64,000 bases of DNA from Marinobacterium iners DSM 11526 (GTDB taxonomy: Bacteria > Pseudomonadota > Gammaproteobacteria > Pseudomonadales > Balneatricaceae), in assembly GCF_900107855.1 (NCBI RefSeq), contig NZ_FNRJ01000001.1, positions 124,001 through 188,000 on the forward strand. The letters are read 5' to 3'. Positions 52,070-62,138 of this stretch are shown piece after piece. Both the position numbers and the translations under genes were made by a program. Under the pieces are notes generated by a model. It was not told where the DNA came from. It did not search any database and worked only from the letters and a program-made list of their open reading frames with translations. Position 1 is the first letter of the stretch. Each line of letters begins with the position of its first letter.

Positions 52070-53578
52070 TCACACCGCCTTGTGGGCGATGATGTCCTTC
52101 CACTTGGCCGGACCGGTGGTGTGTACGGATTCGCCTGAAGTATCCACGGCCACAGTGACCGGCATATCCTTCACTTCAAACTCGTAGATCGCTTCCATAC
52201 CCAGTTCCGGGAAGGCAATCACATCGGCATGGGTAATCGCCTTGGATACCAGGTAAGCTGCACCACCAACTGCCATAAGGTAGACGGCCTGGTTGTCCTT
52301 GATCGCGTCGATGGCGATCGGGCCGCGCTCGGACTTGCCGATCATGCCCAACAGGCCTGTGCTTTCCAGGATCTGACGGGTGAACTTGTCCATACGGGTA
52401 GAGGTAGTCGGGCCAGCCGGGCCGACCACTTCATCACGCACCGGATCAACCGGGCCCACGTAGTAGATGAAGCGACCTTTCAGATCCACCGGCAGCTCTT
52501 CGCCGTTGTTCAACATTTCAACCATGCGTTTGTGCGCGGCGTCACGACCGGTCAGCATCTTGCCGTTCAGCAGGATGGTCTCACCGACTTTCCACTCTTT
52601 CACCGCTTCCGGGGTGATCTCGTCCAGATTGACACGACGGGTATTGGCGCCGACTTCGAAGGTCACTTCCGGCCAGTCATCCAGGCTAGGCGGCGTCAGT
52701 ACGGCCGGGCCGTTGCCGTTCAGGGTGAAGTGGGTGTGGCGGGTAGCGGCACAGTTCGGGATCATGCACACTGGCAAAGACGCCGCGTGAGTCGGGTAAT
52801 CCATGATCTTGACGTCGAGAATGGTGGTCAGACCGCCCAATCCCTGAGCGCCAATGCCCAGGGCGTTGACCGCGTCCATGATTTCCAGGCGCAGCTCTTC
52901 GATACGGTTCTGCGGGCCACGCTCGCGCAGTTCGTGAATATCGATCGGGTCCATCAGCGACTCTTTCGCCATCACAGCCGCCTTCTCGGCGGTACCGCCA
53001 ATACCGATGCCCAGCATACCCGGCGGACACCAGCCGGCACCCATGGTCGGTACGGTCTTGACGATCCAGTCCACGATGCTGTCGGATGGGTTGAGCATCG
53101 CCATCTTGGACTTGTTCTCGGAACCACCGCCCTTGGCCGCCACGTGTACTTCCACTTCGTCGCCTTCAACGATTTCGTAGTGGATTACCGCCGGGGTGTT
53201 GTCCTTGGTGTTCTGACGCTTGCCAGCCGGATCAGCCAGGATAGAGGCGCGCAGCACGTTATCCGGGTGCATGTAGGCGCGACGTACGCCTTCGTTGACC
53301 ATGTCGGTCACGGACATTTTGGCGTCCCACTGAACGTTCATGCCCACTTTCAGGAATACGGTAACGATACCTGTGTCCTGACACAGCGGACGGTGGCCCT
53401 CGGCACACATGCGTGAGTTGATCAGGATCTGCGCCATGGCGTCTTTTGCCGCCGGGTTTTCCTCTTTCAGATAGGCTTCGTGCACACCCTGCACAAAATC
53501 GATCGGGTGGTAGTAGGAAATGAACTGCAGCGCATCGGCGATGCTGCTGATGAAATCATCCTGGCGAATAACGCTCAT
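52070..53578 (-). CDS. fumA: Class I fumarate hydratase (iron-sulfur type)
   Basis: The 502-residue enzyme interconverts fumarate and malate in the TCA cycle using an oxygen-sensitive [4Fe-4S] cluster. It has both class I domains: the N-terminal alpha part with PLCQDTGIVTVFLKVG (about 63-78, cluster cysteine in PLCQDTG), KGGGSENKSKMAMLNPSD, MLGIGIGGTAEKAA and IPNCAATRHTHF; and the C-terminal beta part (about 300-500) with NGKMLTGRDAAHKRM and GPTTSTRMDKF. Length fits FumA/FumB. Its end is followed by a strong terminator. Confidence 0.95.
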   Translation of the reverse strand: MSVIRQDDFISSIADALQFISYYHPIDFVQGVHEAYLKEENPAAKDAMAQILINSRMCAEGHRPLCQDTGIVTVFLKVGMNVQWDAKMSVTDMVNEGVRRAYMHPDNVLRASILADPAGKRQNTKDNTPAVIHYEIVEGDEVEVHVAAKGGGSENKSKMAMLNPSDSIVDWIVKTVPTMGAGWCPPGMLGIGIGGTAEKAAVMAKESLMDPIDIHELRERGPQNRIEELRLEIMDAVNALGIGAQGLGGLTTILDVKIMDYPTHAASLPVCMIPNCAATRHTHFTLNGNGPAVLTPPSLDDWPEVTFEVGANTRRVNLDEITPEAVKEWKVGETILLNGKMLTGRDAAHKRMVEMLNNGEELPVDLKGRFIYYVGPVDPVRDEVVGPAGPTTSTRMDKFTRQILESTGLLGMIGKSERGPIAIDAIKDNQAVYLMAVGGAAYLVSKAITHADVIAFPELGMEAIYEFEVKDMPVTVAVDTSGESVHTTGPAKWKDIIAHKAV

Positions 53579-53696
53579 TGACGACTCTCCAATCTGGCTG
53601 GTTTGGGTTCACTGAGGTCGGGCCAGTCCAAAGACCGGCAGAATCTGGGGCCGCATTATACACCAAATTGGCCCCTTAACTTCTCGGGTATTGGTA

Positions 53697-54569
53697 TTAG
53701 AACAGGGGCGGCAGCGGGTTGATCAGCGCTACACAAAACAACAGACCAAAGCCCAACAACAGTCGTGCCGTGGCAGGCGTCAGCGGAGCCCGCCGTTCAG
53801 CGGGTGCATTGAGCAGGCAAACCGGCTTAAGTGTCAGAAGCAGACTCGGCAGCAGCCAGAAGGCACCGGGCAGCAGCCCCAGTGCCAACAGCAATGCCAG
53901 CAGCAGGTAGGCCAGCGCCAGCAGTACGCAGTAAAGCCGCACCGAGAAATGATAGCCGACTCTGACTGTCAACGTATTGTGACCATCGCGCTGATCGGTT
54001 TCGTAATCTCTCAGCTCATTACTCAACAACAGCAGAGAGACCAGCAAACTCACCGGCAGCGATTGCAACACCAGCCCAGCCGTCACTGATGCACCCAACG
54101 CAACGGCACTGCCGCTGATCATCAGCACACCCATCAACCAGAACACCAGCACCACACCAAGCCCTCGACTCTTGTAGTTGACCGGTTTCAGGGTATAGCC
54201 CAAAGCACCTGCCAGCCCCAGCACACAGAGCAACAGGAAGCTTAGACCTCTGAGACTGACAAAATAGAGCGCGATGACACTGGCCAGCAGGAAGCAGACC
54301 ATGCCCAATCGAAAATGCCGCTGTACTGCCTGTTCCTGCCACTCACTGCCCGGCTTTCGTCGTAACAGCGGCAAATCACTGTAGTCATTGATCAGGTTTA
54401 CGCCAGCCTGCAGCAGCACGCCACCGATCAGTACCAGCACTGCCTGCAGCGAGTTGAATTGCCCCTGCTGCCAGGCCAGCAGCAGGCCGATCGAACAGGT
54501 GACAAGCGCGACCGGGAAGCTGAACGGGCGCACCGCACCGATGAAGGTATATTTGTCAGGAGTTTTCAT
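53697..54569 (-). CDS. UbiA/MenA-family prenyltransferase
   Basis: A 290-residue membrane protein with nine or so helices and both aspartate-rich prenyl diphosphate/Mg2+ motifs of the UbiA superfamily: NLINDYSD (about 59-66, first) and NELRDYETD (about 188-196, second). The second motif and overall layout are closest to MenA, which attaches a polyprenyl chain to 1,4-dihydroxy-2-naphthoate in menaquinone synthesis. No other men gene is visible, so the acceptor is uncertain; ubiquinone, heme O or other lipids are alternatives. Alone on the minus strand between fumarase and yegQ. Confidence 0.83.
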   Translation of the reverse strand: MKTPDKYTFIGAVRPFSFPVALVTCSIGLLLAWQQGQFNSLQAVLVLIGGVLLQAGVNLINDYSDLPLLRRKPGSEWQEQAVQRHFRLGMVCFLLASVIALYFVSLRGLSFLLLCVLGLAGALGYTLKPVNYKSRGLGVVLVFWLMGVLMISGSAVALGASVTAGLVLQSLPVSLLVSLLLLSNELRDYETDQRDGHNTLTVRVGYHFSVRLYCVLLALAYLLLALLLALGLLPGAFWLLPSLLLTLKPVCLLNAPAERRAPLTPATARLLLGFGLLFCVALINPLPPLF

Positions 54570-54598
54570 TCAGGCCAGCTGCCCAACAAGGGTTATTC

Positions 54599-54625
54599 AA
54601 AAAAATGGGGAGCAAGGGCTCCCCA
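54599..54625 (-). terminator. Terminator of yegQ
   Basis: TGGGGAGC (54606-54613) pairs with GCTCCCCA (54618-54625) around a four-base loop; on the minus strand seven T follow. It lies 27 bases past the yegQ stop. Confidence 0.8.
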
Positions 54626-54651
54626 CTGGATTGCGTGCGAGTCAGTGTGTA

Positions 54652-56013
54652 TCAGCCACGCGCTGGCGCGTTGGGCAGGTCACGCATTAGCAGCGCATAG
54701 GTCATATCGGTATCGAAATCAACCGGAATACGCATGCGATGGCCGGAACCCGGTGCCACCTCTGCCGCCTGACCTTTCTTGTCCAGCATCTCCTGCAACA
54801 CAAAGCGCTTGTTGCCGGCCGGGGTCATCAGCTCCAGAGTGTCGCCCTTCTTGAAGTGGTTTTTTACATCCACTTCAATGAAGCCGGTTTGGGCATCATG
54901 GCCGATGATCTCGCCCACAAACTGCTGATGTACGCCAACGGAGTTGCCGGTTTCATAGTTCTGGTACTCGTCATGCACATGACGACGATAGAAGCCTTCG
55001 GTATAGCCACGGTTAGCCAGGTTTTCCAGCGTATCCATCAGGCTCATGTCGAACGGCTTGCCTGCTACAGCATCATCGATCGCCTTGCGGTAGGCTTGGG
55101 CCGTACGCGCCACATAGTAATGCGACTTGGTCCGACCTTCGATCTTGAGCGAGTCCACGCCCATCTCGGCCAGCTTGTGTACATGCTGGATGGCACGCAG
55201 ATCCTTGGAGTTCATGATGTAGGTACCGTGCTCATCCTCGAACGCCGGCATGTATTCGCCGGGTCGGGTCTCTTCCTGCAGCAGGAAGATGCGATCGGTC
55301 GGTTTACCCTCACCCAGTGCTGGTTGTGTTTCGTCAGCCCGTGCGTTGGGATCAAAGGACTGTACCGGCACCACATCACCGGATTCGTCTTCCTTCGCTT
55401 CGTGCGCGTCGTACTTCCAACGACAGGTGTTGGTACAGGTACCCTGGTTGGGGTCACGGTGATTGATGTAGCCGGACAGCAGACAGCGACCGGAGTAGGC
55501 GATGCAGAGCGAGCCGTGCACGAACACTTCCAGCTCCATCTCGGGACACTGCTGACGGATCTCGGCAACCTCGTCCAGTGACAGCTCACGCGACAGAATG
55601 ATGCGCTCGATGCCGGCCCGATGCCAGAACTTCACCGAAGCCCAGTTCATTGTATTGGACTGAACTGACAGATGGATCGGCAGATCCGGGTACTTGTCCT
55701 TCACCATCATGATCAGACCGGGGTCGGACATGATCAGGGCATCCGGCCCCATCGCAATGACCGGGTCCAGGTCCTTCATGTAGGTCTTGAGCTTGGAGTT
55801 GTGCGGCATGATGTTGCTGGCAACAAAGAATTTCTTGCCCATTTCATGCGCAATACGAATCCCTTCGGCCAGATTGTCGTGCGTAAAATCGTTGTTACGC
55901 ACCCGCAGGCTGTAGCGGGGCTGGCCCGCATAAACCGCATCGGCCCCGTAGGCAAATGCATACTTCATGTTTTTCAGTGTCCCGGCTGGGGACAGCAGTT
56001 CAGGTGTTCGCAT
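54652..56013 (-). CDS. yegQ: tRNA 5-hydroxyuridine-modification U32 peptidase-like protein YegQ/TrhP
   Basis: TrhP/YegQ takes part, with prephenate, in hydroxylating U34 of certain tRNAs. The protein (about 453 residues) starts at ATG 56013 (MRTPELLSPAGTLKNMKYAFAYGADAVYAG), which matches the family start; the frame is open 30 codons further up but that part overlaps the ThpR gene. Signatures are the U32 pattern EVFVHGSLCIAYSGRCLLS...GTCTNTCRW (cysteine cluster for an iron-sulfur centre) and LKIEGRTKSHYYVA. The C-terminal domain spans about 370-450. A strong terminator follows. Confidence 0.9.
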   Translation of the reverse strand: MRTPELLSPAGTLKNMKYAFAYGADAVYAGQPRYSLRVRNNDFTHDNLAEGIRIAHEMGKKFFVASNIMPHNSKLKTYMKDLDPVIAMGPDALIMSDPGLIMMVKDKYPDLPIHLSVQSNTMNWASVKFWHRAGIERIILSRELSLDEVAEIRQQCPEMELEVFVHGSLCIAYSGRCLLSGYINHRDPNQGTCTNTCRWKYDAHEAKEDESGDVVPVQSFDPNARADETQPALGEGKPTDRIFLLQEETRPGEYMPAFEDEHGTYIMNSKDLRAIQHVHKLAEMGVDSLKIEGRTKSHYYVARTAQAYRKAIDDAVAGKPFDMSLMDTLENLANRGYTEGFYRRHVHDEYQNYETGNSVGVHQQFVGEIIGHDAQTGFIEVDVKNHFKKGDTLELMTPAGNKRFVLQEMLDKKGQAAEVAPGSGHRMRIPVDFDTDMTYALLMRDLPNAPARG

Positions 56014-56035
56014 AGAGTCTGTGTAATCTGAGTAG

Positions 56036-56605
56036 TTATAGGGCCTGGTTGCAGGCAGACAGGTGAACCTCAAACAAGGGTGTGTAAATGGAGCCACGCT
56101 CACCCGGGCGGCTCTGAAACAGCACCACTGAATCCGCCGGCGTGGTCAGTCCCGGTTGTGGCCAGCAGTCGGGCACTTCGAACCGGTTACTGGCCGGCAA
56201 ACGAGCCAGCGTAATATGAGGTTTGAAATCGCGTTCATCATACCGAATTCCAGCTTCCTTGGCGATCTCGACCATCTGCCGGTGCAGCGCCATCAATGGC
56301 TCGCTTTCGCTCGTCAACGCTGCCAGCACGGCCAGACGCGGATTGGCCTTGTAATAAGCCAGCCGATCCAATTGCACCATAAAGCTGCCCTGCTGCTTAA
56401 GCCGCTCACGGCACAGCTGCTCCAACTCGGTAACCTGATCCAGTGTCACTTCACCTGTGAAACAGAGTGTCAGATGATAGTTGGCCGAGTCGACCCAGTG
56501 GGCATCCAGGCCCCGATCATAGGCACAGAGCGTATCAGCACAGTCGGACAACGGCCGTGCAATTCGCTCGGGTACCGGCAACGCAAAAAATGTTCTCAGA
56601 TTCAT
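56036..56605 (-). CDS. thpR: RNA 2',3'-cyclic phosphodiesterase ThpR
   Basis: A protein of about 189 residues of the 2H phosphoesterase superfamily. The two HxT motifs are intact: HLTLCFTG (about 42-49) and HITLARL (about 127-133). The N-terminal LRTFFALPVPERIARPL block is typical of ThpR/LigT. It hydrolyses RNA 2',3'-cyclic phosphates and may also ligate RNA 2'-5'. I start at ATG 56605 because the family begins with the M.LR.FFALP pattern; an ATG five codons up is possible. The gene is 22 bases upstream of yegQ on the same strand and may be co-transcribed. Confidence 0.9.
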   Translation of the reverse strand: MNLRTFFALPVPERIARPLSDCADTLCAYDRGLDAHWVDSANYHLTLCFTGEVTLDQVTELEQLCRERLKQQGSFMVQLDRLAYYKANPRLAVLAALTSESEPLMALHRQMVEIAKEAGIRYDERDFKPHITLARLPASNRFEVPDCWPQPGLTTPADSVVLFQSRPGERGSIYTPLFEVHLSACNQAL

Positions 56606-56659
56606 GTCGTATGGCTGCACACGCTGCCAACAACAGCGCGAGCAGCCCTCACCTTCCTG

Positions 56660-57274
56660 TTATTTGGCAGCTTTTGCCATCAGTGTCTTTTGCGCCGGAT
56701 GCGACAGTATCGACTTGATCCAGCGATGCACCTCGGGATAGGCACTGTAGTCAAATCCGCCCAGTTTGGGCCAGCTCAGCACCGTCGCACCGTGAATATC
56801 CGCAATGGTAAGATGATCACCACTAATCCATTCACGTCCCTGTAACTGCTGCTCCAGCGTCGGCAAAAACCGATTCAGCTCTTCACTAGCGCGCTCAATC
56901 ACAGCCTGATCGGGATTATCCTTGTTGAACTTGAACTGGATCAATATATCCAGTGCCGGCACTTCCATCTGGTTACTGACAAAAAGTGACCAACGCAGGA
57001 TATCAGCTTCCTCTTCCGGAGTAGTACCCCAAAGACGACCGTTGCCGTACTTGCGCGCCAGATAGAACAGAATCGCCTGCGTTTCGAACAGCACCAGATC
57101 ACCATCGACCAGCGTGGGAATTTTTCCGGTGGGGTTAAGCGCCCGATACTCGCTGGATTGAGTCTGCTCACTGCGCGGCAGCATATCCACCGCTTCGTAC
57201 TCCAGCCCCAGCTCTTCAAGTGCCAGCATCACCATGCCGGCACGGGAAAACACACTGCCATATACTTTGATCAT
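56660..57274 (-). CDS. Glutathione S-transferase family protein
   Basis: A 204-residue GST. The N-terminal thioredoxin domain (1-78) has VYGSVFSRAGMVMLALEELGLEYE with Ser in place of the usual catalytic residue region, NPTGKIPTLVDGD (cis-proline) and ETQAILFYLARKYG. The C-terminal helical domain (about 88-200) has GREWISGDHLTIADIHGATVLSW, the GST C-terminal signature. It conjugates glutathione or acts as a glutathione peroxidase-like enzyme; substrate unknown. It starts one base before the coiled-coil protein gene ends, so the two are in one transcript. Confidence 0.9.
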   Translation of the reverse strand: MIKVYGSVFSRAGMVMLALEELGLEYEAVDMLPRSEQTQSSEYRALNPTGKIPTLVDGDLVLFETQAILFYLARKYGNGRLWGTTPEEEADILRWSLFVSNQMEVPALDILIQFKFNKDNPDQAVIERASEELNRFLPTLEQQLQGREWISGDHLTIADIHGATVLSWPKLGGFDYSAYPEVHRWIKSILSHPAQKTLMAKAAK

Positions 57275-57275
57275 G

Positions 57276-58151
57276 CTACTGCTGCTCCACTTTGAGTTGC
57301 AGATTGTTCAACTGCTGCCGAATACGCAACAGGTCCTGATTGATTTGACGTCGGGTTCCATCAATGGCGCTGATCGCCTGCTCATTCTGGCGGATCCGCT
57401 GCGCCAGCTCGGCACTGCCACCCTGCCCGTCTTGCAGGCCGGTCAATTGCTGAGTCAGCTGCTGTTGTACCTTGAGCCGACCTTCACTTTCCACTTTCAG
57501 GCCCTGCTCCAGAGTGGCCAGCTGCTGTGCCAGCCCCTTAAGCCGAGCATCCAGCCGTTGCTGCGAGCTGCTGACAGCAGATTTGGCAGCACTGGCCTCT
57601 TCAAGCGCCTTGCCTGCCTGAGCTGCCTGCTGGCGAACCGATTTCAGACTGCTGCCCAAGTCAGCCAGAGAACCTTCAAGTGTTTTCAACTGTTCGGCAT
57701 GCGCATCCAGCTGAGGCTTGTTACGCTGATAGGCAATGGTCCACAGCTTGGCAATTTCAGAATCAACATGGGTCACTCGCTCGTTCACACGCCCACTCAG
57801 GTCTTCCAGCCGCTGCTGCAGCGTCTGACCGGATTGAGCTGCGCTGTCAGACGTAACCTCCAGCATCTCCTCCAGCACCTCTACCCGCTGCTGTGCCTGA
57901 GTCAAATCCTGTTCCAGCTGCTGCAAACGCCCCTGCTGTTCCGTAAGTGTGAAACCCAGGTAACCAACCCCGGCCACCAACAGCAGCAGGATCAACGTTA
58001 TCAGAAGGCTGCCGCCCCGCCCCGCTCCCGCAGGAGCTGGTGTAACCGCCGCTCGTTCAGTGGGGGCGCTGGAAGAAGTGCGGGACACCGGCTCGACGAC
58101 GATTGATTCCAGCCCGGCCGTGTCCAGACCTGGCTCCTTGCGTTCACTCAT
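57276..58151 (-). CDS. Membrane-anchored coiled-coil protein of unknown function
   Basis: A 291-residue protein with a proline- and alanine-rich cytosolic N-terminus of about 45 residues, one membrane helix (about 49-68), and a long helical heptad-repeat region (about 70-290) that is rich in Q, L and E and reads as an extended coiled coil. The topology would put the coiled coil in the periplasm. I do not recognise the family; proteins of this layout occur near heme- and membrane-related genes (HemX-like), but there is no hemD here. It ends one base before the GST gene starts. Function unknown. Confidence 0.7.
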   Translation of the reverse strand: MSERKEPGLDTAGLESIVVEPVSRTSSSAPTERAAVTPAPAGAGRGGSLLITLILLLLVAGVGYLGFTLTEQQGRLQQLEQDLTQAQQRVEVLEEMLEVTSDSAAQSGQTLQQRLEDLSGRVNERVTHVDSEIAKLWTIAYQRNKPQLDAHAEQLKTLEGSLADLGSSLKSVRQQAAQAGKALEEASAAKSAVSSSQQRLDARLKGLAQQLATLEQGLKVESEGRLKVQQQLTQQLTGLQDGQGGSAELAQRIRQNEQAISAIDGTRRQINQDLLRIRQQLNNLQLKVEQQ

Positions 58152-58212
58152 GATGTTTCAATTTCTCTGTCGGCGTTAAGCGCTCAACCCTAGCAGGTTT
58201 GCCGGGAACGAA

Positions 58213-58236
58213 AAAGCCCCGCGTATGCGGGGCTTT
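58213..58236 (-). terminator. Terminator of the groES-groEL operon
   Basis: AAAGCCCCGC (58213-58222) pairs with GCGGGGCTTT (58227-58236) around a four-base loop. On the minus strand a run of five T ends the structure. It lies 32 bases past the groEL stop. Confidence 0.82.
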
Positions 58237-58267
58237 CAGGGCCATTAAAGGCGAGAGGGAGGCTGAA

Positions 58268-59917
<1,650 letters not shown>

Positions 59918-59982
59918 TCACTAGTCCTGTATTCAGTATCGAGTTAATAAGTTGACGATTTGAGCGACGCGAAGCTGAGCTT

Positions 59983-60276
59983 TCAGTCTTCCAGGACGCC
60001 GTAGATCTCACCTTCCTGCATGATCAGCAGTTCATCACCATCGACTTTGACGGTGTTGGAGCCGGCATACTGACCGAAGAGGATCTTGTCACCCACTTTT
60101 ACGGAAGGCGCCTGAATCTCACCGTTATTGAGAGTCCGGCCCGGACCTACTGCCACGACTTCGCCACGGTTGGGCTTCTCGGCTGCAGAGCCCGGCAGCA
60201 CAATACCGCCAGCCGTAGTGGTCTCTTCTTCGCTGCGGCGAACTACAACACGGTCGTGAAGTGGACGAATTTTCAT
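59983..60276 (-). CDS. groS: Co-chaperonin GroES
   Basis: The 97-residue GroES caps the GroEL ring. [13 protein letters not shown] at the N-terminus, the mobile loop [19 protein letters not shown] (17-35) and the [13 protein letters not shown] and [16 protein letters not shown] blocks are all intact. I start at ATG 60276, ten residues inside the open frame, because family members begin MKIRPL and an AGGAG site lies upstream. It is the first gene of the heat-shock operon. Confidence 0.97.
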   Translation of the reverse strand: MKIRPLHDRVVVRRSEEETTTAGGIVLPGSAAEKPNRGEVVAVGPGRTLNNGEIQAPSVKVGDKILFGQYAGSNTVKVDGDELLIMQEGEIYGVLED

Positions 60277-60362
60277 CTGGTTGTTCTCCTGGTATCTAGG
60301 ATCCAATGCGATGTTGTTGTTAATGCGGACGCGATGCGCGATCCGAATTCAGGTTGCAACGT

Positions 60363-60390
60363 TAATGGGGGGAGCCTTCCGGCTTTTCAA
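60363..60390 (-). promoter_or_regulatory. Sigma-32 heat-shock promoter of groES-groEL
   Basis: On the minus strand TTGAAA (60390-60385), a 14-base spacer and CCCCATTA (60370-60363) match the sigma-32 consensus CTTGAAA-N13-15-CCCCATNT. It lies 87 bases before the groES start. No CIRCE inverted repeat was seen, so control is by sigma-32 and not HrcA. Confidence 0.82.
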
Positions 60391-60490
60391 TGCCTGAACT
60401 GCAACTTTTTTTTGCAGCTGCAGAGCTCTCCATCCTGCAGCAGGAAATGGGGGGGACAGGGGGTGTTTTCAAGGGGCCGAACAGGATTTT

Positions 60491-60964
60491 TTATCGATCT
60501 CGATGGGTGATTTCACCTTCAATCGGGTCACGCTCTTCTACCGTTCTGTAGTCATCCGGATCTGCCGTGTACACGTGCATTTCTTCGGTCTGATTCCGGT
60601 GAGTGGCTGCCACTACGGTAAAGCGCCCGATCAGGGGTTTGATCAAGGCACGTCGTGCCGCCGGGATCAGGCAGCTGAAACCGATCACATCCGTCACAAA
60701 GCCCGGAGTGACCAGCAACGCACCACCCACCGCAAGCAGGATCCCCTCGGCCATCTCCTGCCCCGGCACCTCACCCTGATCCATGCGCTGCTGAGCGCGC
60801 GCCAGCGTCGACAGGCCCTGATGGCGCAGCATGTTGACACCGATAAAGGCGGACAACAGTACCAGTCCAACGGTGTACCAAGCGCCTATTGCCTGTCCCA
60901 CCTGAATCAGGACGGTGATTTCAATGATTGGAATGATGATGAACAACAGAAAGAGAACGCGCAT
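60491..60964 (-). CDS. fxsA: FxsA family membrane protein
   Basis: A protein of about 157 residues with three or four membrane helices (about 3-23, 27-46 and 70-95) and the family motifs IPIIEITVLIQVG, GVNMLRHQGLSTL and GALLVTPGFVTDVIGFSCLIPAAR. FxsA modulates F exclusion of phage T7 in E. coli and lies upstream of groESL there too; the arrangement is conserved here. I start at ATG 60964 because the family begins MR.LFLLF. The physiological role is unknown. Confidence 0.92.
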   Translation of the reverse strand: MRVLFLLFIIIPIIEITVLIQVGQAIGAWYTVGLVLLSAFIGVNMLRHQGLSTLARAQQRMDQGEVPGQEMAEGILLAVGGALLVTPGFVTDVIGFSCLIPAARRALIKPLIGRFTVVAATHRNQTEEMHVYTADPDDYRTVEERDPIEGEITHRDR

Positions 60965-61197
60965 GTGACTCCTGCAAGGCAAGCTGGATATAACAATCGG
61001 ACAGTCACATGATCGCTCAGTTCCGACCCAAAGTCATGCTGCCGTAACCAATCCAAGCATATAAGAGAAAACCCTTATTTTACAAAAAGTTAAGCTTTCA
61101 CCCCTCTTATCTCTTAGACACCAAAACCCTCCATTATTAGTACATTTCATGACTTTTTTGCGACAGATATAGACTTTTTGGACGATGCAAATTAAAT

Positions 61198-61212
61198 TGT
61201 TGCACTGCAACA
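61198..61212. promoter_or_regulatory. TGTTGCA-C-TGCAACA palindrome upstream of the SDR gene
   Basis: A perfect inverted repeat with seven-base arms and a one-base centre, about 50 bases before the SDR start. It is probably an operator. TGC/GCA-rich sites of this kind are known for PHA-type regulators such as PhaR, but the regulator here is a guess. Confidence 0.45.
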
Positions 61213-61261
61213 TGTTGCGGCGCACAATAAGAAACTACCATTTGATTAGAGGGGATTCCCG

Positions 61262-62023
61262 ATGGAACTCAAAGATAAAGTGATCGTTGTAACCGGTGGA
61301 GGCCGCGGTCTGGGCCGCGCCATGGCGCTTGAATTGGCTGGCAAGGGTGCCAAGCTGGCACTGGTAGACCTGAATCAGGATGACCTGGACCAGACCGCTG
61401 GCCTGTGCATGGAAATGGGCGTCGAAGCACGCACCTACACTGCCAACGTGGCCGAAGAAGCCGATGTTGAAAAACTGTTTACCGATATCGTGCGTGATTT
61501 CAGCAGCATCAACGGCCTGGTCAACAATGCCGGCATCACCCGTGATGGCCTGTTCATCAAAGCCAAGGATGGTCAGGTGGTCGGCAAAATGTCGATGGAG
61601 CAGTGGAATCAGGTTATCGCCGTCAATCTGACCGGTACTTTCCTCTGCGCGCGTGAAGCCGCCGCCAAGATGATTGAGCTGGGCTGTGAAGGCTGCATTA
61701 TCAACATCTCTTCCGTTTCACGCTCCGGCAACATGGGCCAGACCAACTACACCGCCACCAAGGCTGGCGTCGAGGCCATGGCTGTCACTTGGGCCAAGGA
61801 ACTGGCACGCTACGGCATCCGTGCAGCCTCCATTGCACCGGGCTATATCGGTACCGAAATGGTAATGAGCATGAAGCCGGAAGCACTGGAAAAGATCGCA
61901 TCCGGCATCCCGGCCAAGCGCTTGGGCAAACCGGAAGAGATCGCCAAAACCGTCACTTTCATTCTTGAGAACGACTATGTGAATGGTCGCTGTCTGGAAA
62001 TTGACGGTGCACTGCGCATCTAG
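61262..62023 (+). CDS. FabG-like short-chain dehydrogenase/reductase
   Basis: The 253-residue SDR has the NAD(P)-binding motif TGGGRGLG (11-18), NNAG (88-91) and the catalytic Ser150/151, Tyr163 and Lys167 (YTATK). It is similar to 3-oxoacyl-ACP reductase FabG and acetoacetyl-CoA reductase PhaB and probably reduces a 3-oxoacyl thioester. It stands alone and is not in a fab operon, so it is likely a second FabG or a PHA-type reductase. An AGAGGGGA site lies just upstream of the ATG. A seven-base-arm palindrome lies in its promoter region. Confidence 0.9.
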   Translation: MELKDKVIVVTGGGRGLGRAMALELAGKGAKLALVDLNQDDLDQTAGLCMEMGVEARTYTANVAEEADVEKLFTDIVRDFSSINGLVNNAGITRDGLFIKAKDGQVVGKMSMEQWNQVIAVNLTGTFLCAREAAAKMIELGCEGCIINISSVSRSGNMGQTNYTATKAGVEAMAVTWAKELARYGIRAASIAPGYIGTEMVMSMKPEALEKIASGIPAKRLGKPEEIAKTVTFILENDYVNGRCLEIDGALRI

Positions 62024-62138
62024 TTCCCCTGATGCAGCGCCGGCGTTCGCGCCGGCCTGCAGCACCCGCCTTTCGCTGTTGCACCAACCACTTTCCGCTA
62101 TACTCGGGCCTTTCTGAATTAGCCGGACCCGCATCTAT

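Noticed and set aside
52229-53416. Open frame of 395 codons on the plus strand
   Set aside because: It is antisense to class I fumarase and is produced by the high GC third-position bias.
61034-61225. Minus-strand frame of 63 codons before the SDR gene
   Set aside because: AT-rich promoter region, no ribosome-binding site, and it overlaps the operator-like palindrome.
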